A stretch of DNA of 6,665 bases. Source: an uncultured Opitutia bacterium (GTDB lineage: Bacteria > Verrucomicrobiota > Verrucomicrobiia > Opitutales > UBA953). Made by a program: the position numbers and the translations under genes. Location of the stretch: assembly GCA_903921665.1 (NCBI GenBank), contig CAIXQT010000074.1:1-6665 (forward strand), given 5' to 3'. Shown in pieces: positions 6,307 through 6,665 of this stretch (its first letter is position 1; the number at the start of each line of letters is the position of its first letter). The notes under the pieces are model-generated. The model had not been told where the DNA came from. It was given only the letters and a program-made list of their open reading frames with translations, and ran no database searches.

Positions 6307-6665
6307 TCAAGACTTTCTGGCGACGTAGAAGCGGGTCTCGCCGGCGAAGTCGCGCACGAGAGGTCCGTCGGCCGCCACTTCGGTGCTCAGCGGGCACTCG
6401 ATGACCTTAAACCCTGTTGCGGACAGCTCCTCGCGGGTCTCTTGCTCCGTGCTGCTGTGGATGAAGACCGGAGAGGTGTCGCTCTCATGCCAGCGGTCGC
6501 CCGGGATGATGTCAGCGGGTCGGACTTCCTTCGCCCAGTAGGCGGCGTTGGCGCCTTTCTCTCGGTCGGAAGCCGTGAACAGCAGCAGGCCATCGGGCTT
6601 CAGGATGCGATGGATCGAGCGGAGCGCGGCGAGCCGATGGGCTCGGCTCGGCAGGCACATCAGGC
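6307..6665 (-). CDS. Class I SAM-dependent methyltransferase, C-terminal fragment (5' end outside window)
   Basis: About 119 codons are visible and the frame is open to the right edge. The ATG at 6660 falls inside the domain and is probably internal. Seen: a helix with RLAALRSIHRILKPDG (post-motif II/III region of Rossmann-type methyltransferases, usually RVLKPGG) followed by the strand LLLFTAS, then a C-terminal region with a GFKVIEC strand and the closing strand TRFYVARKS. This is the end of a generic class I fold. The SAM-binding GxGxG motif and the substrate-determining parts are missing, so small molecule, tRNA, lipid or protein cannot be chosen. It lies 35 bases upstream of the beta-helix hydrolase on the same strand with no terminator seen between them, so co-transcription is possible even though no shared function is apparent. 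Confidence 0.75.
   Translation of the reverse strand, partial: LMCLPSRAHRLAALRSIHRILKPDGLLLFTASDREKGANAAYWAKEVRPADIIPGDRWHESDTSPVFIHSSTEQETREELSATGFKVIECPLSTEVAADGPLVRDFAGETRFYVARKS

Noticed and set aside
6272..6397. 42-codon upstream extension of the beta-helix gene
   Set aside because: It is Arg-rich, overlaps the end of the methyltransferase gene, and would bury the signal peptide that begins at 6271.

Overview
The window is a GC-rich, almost gap-free stretch of bacterial chromosome. It most likely comes from Verrucomicrobiota, perhaps the Opitutae side. The main reason is the first gene, whose C-terminal half carries the landmarks of the Verru_Chthon cassette protein A family, which is essentially confined to that phylum. 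A large secreted beta-helix glycoside hydrolase of the GH141 type, common in polysaccharide-degrading Verrucomicrobiota, fits the same picture. No tRNA, rRNA, CRISPR array, insertion sequence or phage gene was seen.

Layout: positions 1-1905 (+) hold the C-terminal part of a Verru_Chthon cassette A-like protein, cut by the left edge. After 34 bases comes a seven-helix Bax inhibitor-1/YccA-family membrane protein (1940-2656, +). A perfect 12-bp stem followed by a short T run (2678-2713) forms a probable intrinsic terminator. It runs directly into the start codon of a secreted alpha/beta-hydrolase of the PHB depolymerase/LpqC esterase type (2714-3550, +). That gene meets a minus-strand gene stop to stop with no base between them. 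The minus-strand gene (6271-3551) encodes a secreted parallel beta-helix GH141-like enzyme with a C-terminal LamG-like domain. Upstream of it, 35 bases away and on the same strand, is the C-terminal end of a SAM-dependent methyltransferase cut by the right edge (6665-6307).

The genes do not form an obvious single pathway. The esterase and the beta-helix enzyme are both predicted to be exported and could both act on polysaccharides, but they are convergent and not co-transcribed, so that link is only inference. I found no clear undescribed multi-gene system. The points most worth a second look are the terminator that overlaps the esterase ribosome-binding site and start, the possible leaderless promoter of the BI-1 gene, the loss of both signature aspartates in the BI-1 protein, and an A-type cassette gene with no cassette partner downstream of it.
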